NCBI GenBank assembly: GCA_034429745.1
Contig: DAOUFY010000020.1
Coordinates: forward strand, 1-28,524
Reading direction: 5' to 3'
DNA length: 28,524 bases
Origin: JBAXBF01 sp034429745
Lineage (GTDB): Bacteria > Chloroflexota > Anaerolineae > Anaerolineales > DRKV01
Within the stretch, counting starts at the first letter, position 1. Every line of letters starts with the position of its first letter. The notes under the pieces were generated by a model, which made no database searches, had not been told where the DNA came from, and was given only the letters and a program-made list of their open reading frames with translations. Of this stretch, positions 15,005 to 22,322 are shown in pieces. The position numbers were made by a program, and so were the translations under genes.

Positions 15005-16567
15005 ATGAAAGAGGAAGAAAAAAGCACAAACCCAACACCGCTGCAGAAGGAACAGGCAGAAGTGCCGCTAAGAGATGCAAAACTCAATGCCTTCACAATT
15101 GTGATGGTATTGGCTTTCCTCTTGGTTCTGCTAGCGCAAACTGTTGGTGCAGGGATGTTAAGAGTACCTGAAAACGAAGGCTTGGCAAAGCCCAATGAGT
15201 TTACAAAAGCTTGGGAAGAATGCAAAGAGATCGGCAAGTCGGATGCGGCTTGCTATAAAACAGCTACGGCAGTGGGAAGAAAAAGCCCTACTCCAAAGCT
15301 ATGTGATCCTTATAAGCCGGCTCGACCAGTAGTAGCAGGAGAGACTTTTGATCAATTTGTGCAGTATTACGACATGAATGCAGAGCAAATTGCACAGTTT
15401 ATAAAGATTAACGGCTTATCTCCAGCTTACCCGAATACGGTTATTTACACAGGTATGGTTTATTGTCTGCCATATGGGGTGGATAAGAAAAAAGCAGAAG
15501 GTGCTTATGCAACAGATACTGGGGTAACCGGCTTTGACCCAAACAAGGACTTTTTCTTTACTTTGGCTGATATTCATTGGAACGAAATATCTTTTGACCT
15601 ATTCAATTTCCCGCCGAATGATAAGGTTACCGTATGGTATTGGAACAAGCCACCTTTTGTCAGCAGATGGAAATGTGTAAAGAGTGTAGATGACACATGT
15701 ATTGAAACATCTTATGATGATAAAGAAAATTGGAGCGGACCCAGCGGACCTGGCTTTTCTAATGAAAATAATCGTAGGATTTATTTAGGGCAATTTAAAG
15801 TTACTAAGAAACGTGTTACTCTAGTATTCCCCGAAGAAGTGGGAGGGTGGAACGGCTTGTATGTTTGTATGCATTCTCTCAAGCGAGATGAAATGGATCA
15901 GGATAAAGACCGGCCTGCTAGTTATCATCCATCTTATCACAGTTATTGTCAATATATTAGCATGTCGCGTCCGCAAACTACAGCTATTGTGCGGCCTATA
16001 CCAACCGATAAAAATCCCCCGACGAGATTTCCACTTAACACTCCGTGTTTATTATTCTTTAATCCGTTTTGGAATGGAAGCAATAATGTAGTGGTTGATA
16101 GGGGGTGGGTAATTAGTGGGAATACATGTTACAATAATTTTTTGAATAATTGTGGTGCTTATACAGATCAAACAAGCTGTAATACAAGATCAGAATGTAC
16201 TTGGACTGGTGCATTATGCCAAAGCCAGTGCAATGGCCGCGCTACCGCAACATGTGAAGTAATTACAGTTTCAGGCGTTAGTATTTGTCGATGGAGTGGT
16301 GGTGCATGTACTATAAGACAAAGCGATCCAAGAATTAATTCTATTTGTATGCCGGAATGTCCGGGAACACGAATTCCCACTCCAACAAACACACCTTGCG
16401 GGAATTATGGGCCCTGCCCAGGAACACGAGTGCCCTTTGTAACTCCTAATAGTTTGAGTCAATGTCTTAATTATCCAAGTTATGGATATCATATAGAAAA
16501 CATACCAACTCCAACCGCCGTTCCTGCTTGCAGTGTATGGTGGAAGACGCCGGTAAGCAAGCGATAA
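15005..16567 (+). CDS. Membrane-anchored extracellular protein with LysM-like domain and Cys/Trp repeats
   Basis: A 520-residue protein with no product name I can give. A charged cytoplasmic N-tail (1-28) is followed by one transmembrane helix (about 29-51), so the bulk is outside. Residues about 103-157 look like a LysM domain ('PVVAGETFDQFVQYYDMNAE', 'INGLSP', 'IYTGMVYCLPYG'), though with extra cysteines. A beta-rich region follows (about 180-320). Residues 375-435 hold two Cys/Trp units resembling PSI-type knots, with C-x-W-x4-C ends. The C-terminus has Pro/Thr linkers ('TRIPTPTNTPCGNYG', 'NIPTPTAVP') and a repeated CPGTR(I/V)P. The ATG at 15005 has GGAAAGGAG 9 bases upstream; a TTG at 14981 is in frame but less likely. 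Its position after the operon suggests a surface or cell-wall/glycan-binding role (inference). Confidence 0.8.
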   Translation: MKEEEKSTNPTPLQKEQAEVPLRDAKLNAFTIVMVLAFLLVLLAQTVGAGMLRVPENEGLAKPNEFTKAWEECKEIGKSDAACYKTATAVGRKSPTPKLCDPYKPARPVVAGETFDQFVQYYDMNAEQIAQFIKINGLSPAYPNTVIYTGMVYCLPYGVDKKKAEGAYATDTGVTGFDPNKDFFFTLADIHWNEISFDLFNFPPNDKVTVWYWNKPPFVSRWKCVKSVDDTCIETSYDDKENWSGPSGPGFSNENNRRIYLGQFKVTKKRVTLVFPEEVGGWNGLYVCMHSLKRDEMDQDKDRPASYHPSYHSYCQYISMSRPQTTAIVRPIPTDKNPPTRFPLNTPCLLFFNPFWNGSNNVVVDRGWVISGNTCYNNFLNNCGAYTDQTSCNTRSECTWTGALCQSQCNGRATATCEVITVSGVSICRWSGGACTIRQSDPRINSICMPECPGTRIPTPTNTPCGNYGPCPGTRVPFVTPNSLSQCLNYPSYGYHIENIPTPTAVPACSVWWKTPVSKR

Positions 16568-16622
16568 ATATGCAATATCTTGCTTGCTGGTATTGGGGTT
16601 AATGGGTATCATATAAAAGTTT

Positions 16623-16668
16623 TCTGTCCCGTTCATAGCAAAGAAGTTATGAACGGGATAGATTTTTT
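16623..16668 (+). terminator. Strong bidirectional-looking terminator between convergent genes
   Basis: TCTGTCCCGTTCATA (16623-16637) and TATGAACGGGATAGA (16648-16662) form 15 pairs with one G-U around a 10-base loop, followed by TTTTTT (16663-16668). It ends the LysM/Cys-rich gene. Read on the minus strand it lies 36 bases after the phosphatase stop and is followed by AAACTTTT, so it may also stop lexA/phosphatase transcripts. Bases 16568-16622 show nothing else. Confidence 0.92.
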
Positions 16669-16697
16669 ATACGCTGCTTCATGGCAGTTAGGAATAC

Positions 16698-17213
16698 TTA
16701 CTTTCCTTCATCCAATAGAAATCGAATTTGGGCTTCAGACTGAACTGCACCGGGAATGTGCTGACGCACCCATAGCAGGGCTTCAGAGCCATTAAAACCA
16801 AAGACGCGCTGCGCAAGGCATGCAGCCACTAAGCCGGTACGACCAAGTCCAGCTAAGCAGTGCATTGCAACGCTCTTGCGGTTGAGGATCCGCTCTAGGA
16901 TCTGTTCAAGCAGTTTGTCAAGATCTTCTCGATTGGGAACGCCAAAATCAACAATGGGCAGGTGCAACACTTCAAAACCTTCCTCTTCATAGAAGGTTTT
17001 AAGGTCTTCGCCGGTTTGCTGCAAGTACTCAAAGCTTTCTGTGAGCAGTACAATGGTGTGTACATGTTGGGCTTTGATTTCAGAGAAAGCCAGGTGCTCA
17101 GGGTCGTATTCACTGAAGGGCATGGGAGAACGAAAGACTCTTCCTGAAAGCCCATAGGGCAACTCAGTAATAACGCGTGGTTTGGGAGGTGTTTTCTTGA
17201 TGATTTTTGCCAT
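16698..17213 (-). CDS. Dual-specificity-type protein phosphatase
   Basis: A 171-residue cytoplasmic protein with the Cys-dependent phosphatase signature H118-C119-x5-R125-T-G in 'AMHCLAGLGRTG' and a likely general acid at Asp89 ('PIVDFGVP'). The short 'LYGLSGRVFRSPMPF'-like N-terminal strands and overall size match atypical dual-specificity phosphatases (CDKN3/PTP-like) rather than the low-molecular-weight or PHP-type phosphatases usually paired with BY-kinases. The substrate is unknown; the Tyr-rich tail of the nearby BY-kinase is an obvious candidate (inference). The gene begins 37 bases downstream of the lexA stop on the same strand, so it may be read through from lexA. It may also use its own promoter at 17221-17226. 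No ribosome-binding site precedes the ATG. Confidence 0.9.
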   Translation of the reverse strand: MAKIIKKTPPKPRVITELPYGLSGRVFRSPMPFSEYDPEHLAFSEIKAQHVHTIVLLTESFEYLQQTGEDLKTFYEEEGFEVLHLPIVDFGVPNREDLDKLLEQILERILNRKSVAMHCLAGLGRTGLVAACLAQRVFGFNGSEALLWVRQHIPGAVQSEAQIRFLLDEGK

Positions 17214-17220
17214 GCAGTGG

Positions 17221-17226
17221 ATTATA
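17221..17226 (-). promoter_or_regulatory. Extended -10 (TGGTATAAT) giving a possibly leaderless phosphatase mRNA
   Basis: On the minus strand, in the 37-base gap between lexA and the phosphatase gene, TGG-TATAAT occurs with the TATAAT at 17226-17221. A start 7 bases downstream falls at about 17214, directly next to the ATG at 17213. No Shine-Dalgarno-like sequence lies between them. There is no good -35 box, which extended -10 promoters can lack. Confidence 0.5.
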
Positions 17227-17250
17227 CCATGCTTGACGTTGGACGGCAGC

Positions 17251-17988
17251 TTAATGCATTATATCCACTTGGCGAATAACCATTACTACTTTACCTTGAA
17301 CTTCAACAATGCTTGGGTCATCAATAAAAATTGGTGACATAGTTGGGTTAGCGGGTTGTAGGCGAACGCGATTGCCTTCTCTAAAGAAATATTTGAGAGT
17401 AGTCTCGTCTTGATTGCGCAACCAAACGGCTACCATCTCACCATTTTTCACTTCGCGAACTTTCTTCATAATGACGAGGTCGCCGTCATTAATCATCGCG
17501 TCTATCATCGAATCACCTTGGACTTCTAGTGCAAAGAGGTCATCTCCTTTTTCACGCTCAGGTAGCATGCTGCGAGCAATTTCAATGCTGCTTTCGGAGT
17601 CGAAATAGGCAAAATCTGAAGAGGGAACAGGTACTGGACTGCTGGCAACAATTCTGCCAAGAATGGGAATGGAAAGAATATCTTGTACTGCGATGCGAGT
17701 TTGATCAAGAGTTTCTTTTACTTGCTGAATTGTAGAGCCAAATATTTCTGAAAGCGGCTTGGTAAGCCGAATGCTGCGTGAAACGCGCCCTTCGCGTTGA
17801 ATAAGACCGCGTTCTTCTAATTGCTTTAAGTAATATTCAACCACTGAAGTAGAGGAGATGTTTGCTTTTTCCAGCAACTCGCGAACCGAAGGTGCATATC
17901 CCTTTTCCTCCCAAAATTGATGAATGACGGAGAGAATTTTTCTTTGTGCCTCAGAAAGATCCTTTCTTGTTCTTTTTCTAGCAACCAT
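17251..17988 (-). CDS. lexA: LexA repressor (SOS regulator)
   Basis: A 245-residue transcription repressor and self-cleaving protease. An N-terminal winged helix (about 9-76: 'LSEAQRKILSVIHQFWEEKG', 'PSVRELLEKANISS', 'EERGLIQREGRVSRSIRL') is joined by an unusually long linker to the S24 peptidase domain. That domain has Ser160 in 'VQGDSMIDAMINDGD' and Lys199 in 'TTLKYFF'. The self-cleavage region reads 'GRIVASSPVPVP', Ala115-Ser116 where LexA normally has Ala-Gly. The protein is about 40 residues longer than typical LexA. The ATG at 17988 is preferred to the one at 18000 because GGAGGG sits 4 bases before it, overlapping the earlier ATG; the longer form would add only MEGA. RecA-stimulated cleavage would derepress SOS genes. 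Its own promoter carries an SOS box. Confidence 0.95.
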   Translation of the reverse strand: MVARKRTRKDLSEAQRKILSVIHQFWEEKGYAPSVRELLEKANISSTSVVEYYLKQLEERGLIQREGRVSRSIRLTKPLSEIFGSTIQQVKETLDQTRIAVQDILSIPILGRIVASSPVPVPSSDFAYFDSESSIEIARSMLPEREKGDDLFALEVQGDSMIDAMINDGDLVIMKKVREVKNGEMVAVWLRNQDETTLKYFFREGNRVRLQPANPTMSPIFIDDPSIVEVQGKVVMVIRQVDIMH

Positions 17989-18039
17989 AGCACCCTCCAT
18001 TTATTTCTCTTGTCTTCATTAATAGAAACATTTGTGCTA

Positions 18040-18068
18040 ATGATAACAGAACATCCGTTCAATGTCAA
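18040..18068 (-). promoter_or_regulatory. lexA promoter
   Basis: On the minus strand, TTGACA (18068-18063), exactly 17 bases, then TATCAT (18045-18040) with the extended TGT immediately upstream. AT-rich tracts with AAAAAGCTTTTT (18085-18096) lie upstream of the -35 and could act as an UP-like element. The predicted start, near 18033, leaves a leader of about 45 bases before the ATG at 17988. Confidence 0.85.
18049..18060. promoter_or_regulatory. SOS box (LexA operator, GAAC-N4-GTTC)
   Basis: GAACATCCGTTC is a perfect GAAC-N4-GTTC palindrome, flanked by A on both sides (AGAACATCCGTTCA read on +). It sits entirely within the 17-base spacer of the lexA promoter, so bound LexA would block RNA polymerase. 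This is the Bacillus-type (Cheo) operator, also reported for Dehalococcoides in the Chloroflexota, and indicates autoregulation. Confidence 0.9.
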
Positions 18069-18142
18069 GGTTTTTTTACAAACAAAAAAGCTTTTTGCAA
18101 ATAAGTAGGAGTAAAAATTAATCCCTATATAAAATCTAAATG

Positions 18143-18172
18143 TTGATTTGTTAGGATATACCCGTGTATGAT
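18143..18172 (+). promoter_or_regulatory. Predicted promoter of the MacAB-type operon
   Basis: TTGATT (18143-18148), 18 bases, TATGAT (18167-18172) on the + strand, 24 bases before the ATG at 18196, divergent from the lexA promoter. The predicted leader is short but includes the strong AGGAGG ribosome site at 18186-18191. Confidence 0.5.
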
Positions 18173-18195
18173 ATCCATTGCCTTTAGGAGGTTGC

Positions 18196-19578
18196 ATGCT
18201 GAAGTCAAAGAAAACAATAATCATTGTTGCTGTAGCCTTGATTGCAGTTGTTGTGGGGGGAATTATTTGGACAAACAAGAGCAATAAAAAAACACCACAG
18301 AGAATAGCCTCAGTCCAAACTACGCGTGCCACTCGTAGTTCGTTGACTGTATATGCCAGCGCTAGTGGGAAAATTACGCCGGAATTAACTTATAACATGG
18401 GGTTCGAAAAAAAAGGCACCCTGATTGAACTAAATGTCAGCGTTGGTGATCAGGTGAAGAAAGGGCAATTATTAGCTCGTTTGCAAACAGAATCTACTCA
18501 AGCAGAGATTGATGCAAACATAGCCGCAGCTGAGCTTGAAGTGGCAAAAGCTCAACAAGCGCTTGATGATCTGATTGCAAGTGCAGAAACAGATAAAGCG
18601 GCAGTAATGCAAAATATTGTAACCTATGCAGAAGAAGTTAAGGACGCCAGATATCAGCTTGAATTGTATCTTGTGCCGCAGGATCAGATTAAGCTAAGTG
18701 CAATTGATGCTTTTGATATGACTCGCAAGAGGTTAGAAGAAGCTAGCGCAGCATTTGAGCCCTATAAGTATTTATCTCAATATTTTGATAAACGGGAGGA
18801 GATGCTAGAAAAACTGTATCAAGCCCAGGCTGATTATAATGCTGCTGTAACACGTTTGCAGTATGAGTATCAATTGGAAGTAGCTCAGGCTAACCTCAAT
18901 AAGGCGCGGGCAGATTATGAGAAATTAAAAGATGGACCTGATCCAGCTCAATTAGCTATTGCAAAGGCGGATTTAGCTTCTGCTGAGGCAAAATTGGCTT
19001 TGGCAAAAGAGAATAAATCAATTTTGGAAATGACAGCACCGATTGACGGCAATATTGTGGAGGTTTCTGCCAAAGTAGGTGAAGTACTCGATGCAGCTCC
19101 AGTAATCACACTAGTGAGCCGTACATGTCCTCAATTGGAGATTTATCTTGATGAGAATGATTTAGGTAAAATAAAAATTGGCTATGAAACTGAGATTGTT
19201 TTTGACGCTTTACCTAATAAGAAATATTTTGGAAAGGTCATTCAGATTGACCCAAGTTTGGTGGATTTATCGGGAGTGTCTAGTGTGAGGGCTGTGGTAG
19301 CTTTAGATGAAAAATCTTGCTCGCAAGCTGATCAATTGGTGATCGGGCTAAATGCTTCAGTTGAAGTAATTGCCGGGCGAGTAAATGAAGCTGTGATCGT
19401 CCCTATTGAAGCACTGCGCGAAATAGATGCAGATGAATATGGTGTATTTGTAATGGAAAATGGAAAGATTCGCCTGCGTAAAGTTACTGTTGGATTAATG
19501 GATGAGACTACAGCTGAAATTCGGGAAGGCTTAGAAGCAGGTGAGGTTGTTACAACTGGAACAATTAAGACGAATTAA
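18196..19578 (+). CDS. MacA/HlyD-type efflux adaptor (membrane fusion protein)
   Basis: A 460-residue exported protein. It has one N-terminal membrane helix (about 6-25), then the adaptor layout: a biotinyl-lipoyl half ('GKKGTLIELNVSVGDQVKKGQLLARL' region), a long alpha-helical hairpin rich in Ala/Glu/Lys (about 100-270), the second lipoyl half ('MTAPIDGNIVEVSAKVGEVLD') and beta-barrel plus membrane-proximal domains ending 'VGLMDETTAEIREGLEAGEVVTTG'. It connects an inner-membrane MacB-type transporter to the outside and is needed for substrate passage or ATPase stimulation. The ATG at 18196 has AGGAGG 4 bases upstream; an in-frame TTG at 18178 would consume that site. The ATPase gene starts 9 bases after its stop. 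The long hairpin contains two or three heptad-like segments. Confidence 0.92.
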   Translation: MLKSKKTIIIVAVALIAVVVGGIIWTNKSNKKTPQRIASVQTTRATRSSLTVYASASGKITPELTYNMGFEKKGTLIELNVSVGDQVKKGQLLARLQTESTQAEIDANIAAAELEVAKAQQALDDLIASAETDKAAVMQNIVTYAEEVKDARYQLELYLVPQDQIKLSAIDAFDMTRKRLEEASAAFEPYKYLSQYFDKREEMLEKLYQAQADYNAAVTRLQYEYQLEVAQANLNKARADYEKLKDGPDPAQLAIAKADLASAEAKLALAKENKSILEMTAPIDGNIVEVSAKVGEVLDAAPVITLVSRTCPQLEIYLDENDLGKIKIGYETEIVFDALPNKKYFGKVIQIDPSLVDLSGVSSVRAVVALDEKSCSQADQLVIGLNASVEVIAGRVNEAVIVPIEALREIDADEYGVFVMENGKIRLRKVTVGLMDETTAEIREGLEAGEVVTTGTIKTN

Positions 19579-19587
19579 GCGAGTCTT

Positions 19588-20343
19588 ATGAAAAAAGTTC
19601 AAGAAAATTCACAACCCATTATTGAAATGGTTAATCTCTCCAAAATCTATGGCGAAGGAGATGCACAAGTAGTTGCTTTGGATAAGATTAACTTGCAAGT
19701 GTTTGAAAACGAATATGTCGCCATCATGGGGACTTCGGGTTCCGGAAAGAGCACCTTGCTCAATCTTATTGGCTGCCTTGATCGTGCCTCAAGCGGAAAA
19801 TATTTCTTAGGGGGCAGTGATGTCAGTGAAATGAACCCTTACCAATTAGCTCGTATCCGTAATGAAAGGATTGGATTTATATTTCAGTCGTTTCACTTGC
19901 TGCCTCGAACTTCAGCTTTAGAAAATGTTATGCTGCCTTTAGTTTATAACCGACATCTTACTTTAAGCGTTGAGGAGCAAGTGCGAAAAGCGAAGATGAT
20001 TTTAAATTCAGTAGGTTTAGCCAATCGCGAGCATCACCATCCGAATGAATTATCTGGAGGACAAATGCAGCGGGTAGCCATTGCCCGAGCGATTATTAAT
20101 GACCCTTTGATTATTTTGGCCGATGAGCCGACTGGAAATTTGGACTCAAAATCTGGTGAAGAGATAATGGGATTGATGCAATCGTTGCATGAGTCAGGTC
20201 GTACGATTATCATGGTAACACATGATGAACATATTGCTTCGTATGCCAAACGGATTATTCATGTGCGTGATGGGCATATAATCTCTGACGAGCGGAAAGA
20301 AAAAGCAAAGTTGGAAAGTGATCTAAGCAAGAGGGAACAATGA
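19588..20343 (+). CDS. ABC transporter ATP-binding protein, MacB/LolD type
   Basis: A 251-residue ATPase with Walker A 'GTSGSGKSTLLN', Q-loop 'FIFQSFHLLPRTSALENVMLPL', signature 'LSGGQMQRVAIARAI', Walker B 'LIILADEPTGNLD' and H-loop 'IIMVTHDEHIA'. The 'NVMLPL' after the Q-loop and 'DEPTGNLDSKSGEEIM' are characteristic of the MacB/LolD/FtsE branch, which couples ATP hydrolysis to mechanical movement of the periplasmic parts of the permease rather than classical import. It stands between the adaptor and the permease; its stop overlaps the permease start by 4 bases (ATGA). ATPase and permease are separate proteins here, unlike the fused MacB of enterobacteria. Confidence 0.95.
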   Translation: MKKVQENSQPIIEMVNLSKIYGEGDAQVVALDKINLQVFENEYVAIMGTSGSGKSTLLNLIGCLDRASSGKYFLGGSDVSEMNPYQLARIRNERIGFIFQSFHLLPRTSALENVMLPLVYNRHLTLSVEEQVRKAKMILNSVGLANREHHHPNELSGGQMQRVAIARAIINDPLIILADEPTGNLDSKSGEEIMGLMQSLHESGRTIIMVTHDEHIASYAKRIIHVRDGHIISDERKEKAKLESDLSKREQ

Positions 20344-21566
20344 GACCTGAAATTGTATTCCAAATCGCTTGGCGGGGTCTGAACCGCAACAAATTCCGTT
20401 CTTTATTGACTATGCTAGGAGTAATAATTGGTGTTGCAGCAGTAATAATAATGGTCTCGATCAGTGCTGGCACAGAGGCAGCGATTGCAGAGCGGATCAA
20501 TCGCTTGGGCACGAATTTGATATTTATTCAAGCCAACATGCCGCGCGGAATGCCCGGTGCTCCACAAAGAGGGGGATTGGTATATGACGATGCAACGGCT
20601 ATCAGTCAAAGGATTGAAGGAGTGGAAGGGGTGGTTGTGGAAATGGGCAGCACTCAAACAGTCCAAGTGGAAAACAAAACAATAGAAGAGGTTTCCATAC
20701 TAGGGACAACTCCGGATTTTCCTACGGTAAGAGATATGAGTCTTCAAGTAGGACGTTTTTTTAGTGAGAGTGATGTAACTCGTAAAACGAAGGTTGCAAT
20801 ACTTGGCTCAAGCATTGCTCAAAAGCTCTTTGGAAATGAAAGCCCGCTGGGCAAGACTATTCTAATCGGTAATACAAAGCTTTCGGTGATCGGTGTGTTC
20901 GGTCCCAAAGGAGTTGTGGGAGATGTGAATTATGACGAGCGGGTTTATATACCGATTACAGTAGTTTTTCAAAAATTTACTCCATCACAGTTTGCACGAT
21001 TTATGGGGGACAGGGTGCGGTTGATTTATGTAAAAATTAACCAAGAAATGGATCAGCAGGAAGTGATTTATCAGATCGAACAGCTTCTATTAAGACGCCA
21101 TAAATTAACCGCTGATAATGCCGATTTTACTGTTCGAACTCAGCAAAATCTTATCAGCACCCAAGAAGCAACTACAGCTGCTTTTAGAAATCTCTTAGCG
21201 TGGGTAGCGGCGGTATCCCTGATTGTTGGTGGGATAGGAATTATGAACATCATGATGGTTAGTGTGACGGAAAGGACAAGAGAAATTGGCATTCGCCAAG
21301 CTGTGGGAGCAAGTCCAGCTGATATCCGCTGGCAGTTTTTAACCGAGGCTTTACTGCTTTCTTTGGTTGGCGGTCTGTTTGGAGTCATCCTTGGGATTGC
21401 CGGTTCAATACTATTTGGTTGGTTAGGAAGTATGCCAACGGTTATTGTGCCGGGTTCAATTTTCACTGCCTTTGGTTCGGCAGCATTGGTTGGTATCTTT
21501 TTTGGTTTTTATCCTGCTAATAAAGCTAGTCAATTAGACCCGATTGAGGCTTTGCGTCATGAGTAA
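20340..21566 (+). CDS. ABC transporter permease, MacB/FtsX type
   Basis: A 408-residue membrane protein of the type VII ABC superfamily. An N-terminal amphipathic stretch and helix ('NRNKFRSLLTMLGVIIGVAAVIIMVSISAG', about 16-45) precede a periplasmic MacB core domain (about 50-275, 'PLGKTILIGNTKLSVIGVFGPKG'). Three C-terminal FtsX helices follow: 'LLAWVAAVSLIVGGIGIMNIMMVSVTERTREIGIRQAVGAS', 'LTEALLLSLVGGLFGVILGI' and 'AFGSAALVGIFFGFYPANKA'. The coupling segment 'TERTREIGIRQAVGA' is nearly canonical. With the adaptor and ATPase it would form a MacAB-like pump or export machine for peptides, lipids or drugs; the substrate is not evident. The ATGA overlap with the ATPase supports coupled synthesis. 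Confidence 0.95.
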   Translation: MRPEIVFQIAWRGLNRNKFRSLLTMLGVIIGVAAVIIMVSISAGTEAAIAERINRLGTNLIFIQANMPRGMPGAPQRGGLVYDDATAISQRIEGVEGVVVEMGSTQTVQVENKTIEEVSILGTTPDFPTVRDMSLQVGRFFSESDVTRKTKVAILGSSIAQKLFGNESPLGKTILIGNTKLSVIGVFGPKGVVGDVNYDERVYIPITVVFQKFTPSQFARFMGDRVRLIYVKINQEMDQQEVIYQIEQLLLRRHKLTADNADFTVRTQQNLISTQEATTAAFRNLLAWVAAVSLIVGGIGIMNIMMVSVTERTREIGIRQAVGASPADIRWQFLTEALLLSLVGGLFGVILGIAGSILFGWLGSMPTVIVPGSIFTAFGSAALVGIFFGFYPANKASQLDPIEALRHE

Positions 21567-21682
21567 GCATAGCAGATACATATGTGAAGTTCAAGCAATT
21601 GACGTGAGAAGTAAAAGGAGATCAGTAGTGTATGAAAATATATAAAAAGATTATTTCTTACAGCAAGGGGGATGGTGGTTGG

Positions 21683-22312
21683 ATGAAATATACAAGACAG
21701 GCATTGTTTATATGGATGATAATATTTTTTGTTGTTTTCTCTCTTAGTGGTTGTGGTGGATCTTCTACCGCAAACGGGGTTAAGGAAGCAAATAATGAAG
21801 TTCCTAAAATAGCACAGTTATTGATAGGAATTATCAAGTTAGATGGTACGGCTCAAGCCATAACTCAATCGCAAGCTAGTGAGCTGTTATTCTTATGGAA
21901 AGCTTATCAGAGGCTAACTAAAGAAGAGACAACGGCAGCAGAAGAACTCAATGGCTTGCAGGAGCAGATCCAAGAGCAGTTGAATGACAAACAACTTCAA
22001 AGTATTGAAGAGATGAAAATATCCTTTAATGATATAGCGGAAATATTGCAAAAAGAAGGACTTGTAACAAATAACAAGCGTACAAGCGCTAATAATAGTT
22101 CGAGTGGGGGAATAGGTATGCCTCCACCAGATGTTGTTGTATTTGGTGGTCCTCCAGGTGGAGGAGCAAATTTAATTAGAGGAGCGGGAACGGCTGGAAC
22201 TGCAACGGATGGACAAAAAGTGTCTCGCTCTGTGAATGGAGGAGTGGACGCAAGATTGTTTGAAGTGATTATTCGTTATTTGGAAAAGAAAGTTGGTATC
22301 GCAGACGGATAA
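21683..22312 (+). CDS. Secreted lipoprotein of unknown function with Spy-like helical region
   Basis: From the ATG at 21683 the product is 209 residues, with a lipoprotein signal ending in L21-S22-G23-C24. Residues about 40-125 are helical: 'QLLIGIIKLDGTAQAITQSQ' and 'EQLNDKQLQSIEEM'. The latter recalls the LTxxQ segments of Spy/CpxP/ZraP-type periplasmic proteins, though homology is not shown. A Gly/Pro/Asn-rich low-complexity stretch follows (about 128-190: 'MPPPDVVVFGGPPGGG'), then a short final helix. I recall similar proteins beside macAB-type genes in Chloroflexota, which I cannot verify here. The ATG at 21632 is also in frame, with AAGGAG 11 bases upstream; it would add 17 residues before the signal peptide, so the start is uncertain. 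It is probably cotranscribed with the exporter. Confidence 0.7.
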   Translation: MKYTRQALFIWMIIFFVVFSLSGCGGSSTANGVKEANNEVPKIAQLLIGIIKLDGTAQAITQSQASELLFLWKAYQRLTKEETTAAEELNGLQEQIQEQLNDKQLQSIEEMKISFNDIAEILQKEGLVTNNKRTSANNSSSGGIGMPPPDVVVFGGPPGGGANLIRGAGTAGTATDGQKVSRSVNGGVDARLFEVIIRYLEKKVGIADG

Positions 22313-22322
22313 TAAACACCTT

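Noticed and set aside
17826..18332. A 168-codon open frame on the minus strand across the lexA promoter and start of the adaptor gene.
   Set aside because: It overlaps well-supported lexA coding sequence in another frame, crosses the lexA promoter and SOS box, and its residues resemble no protein family.
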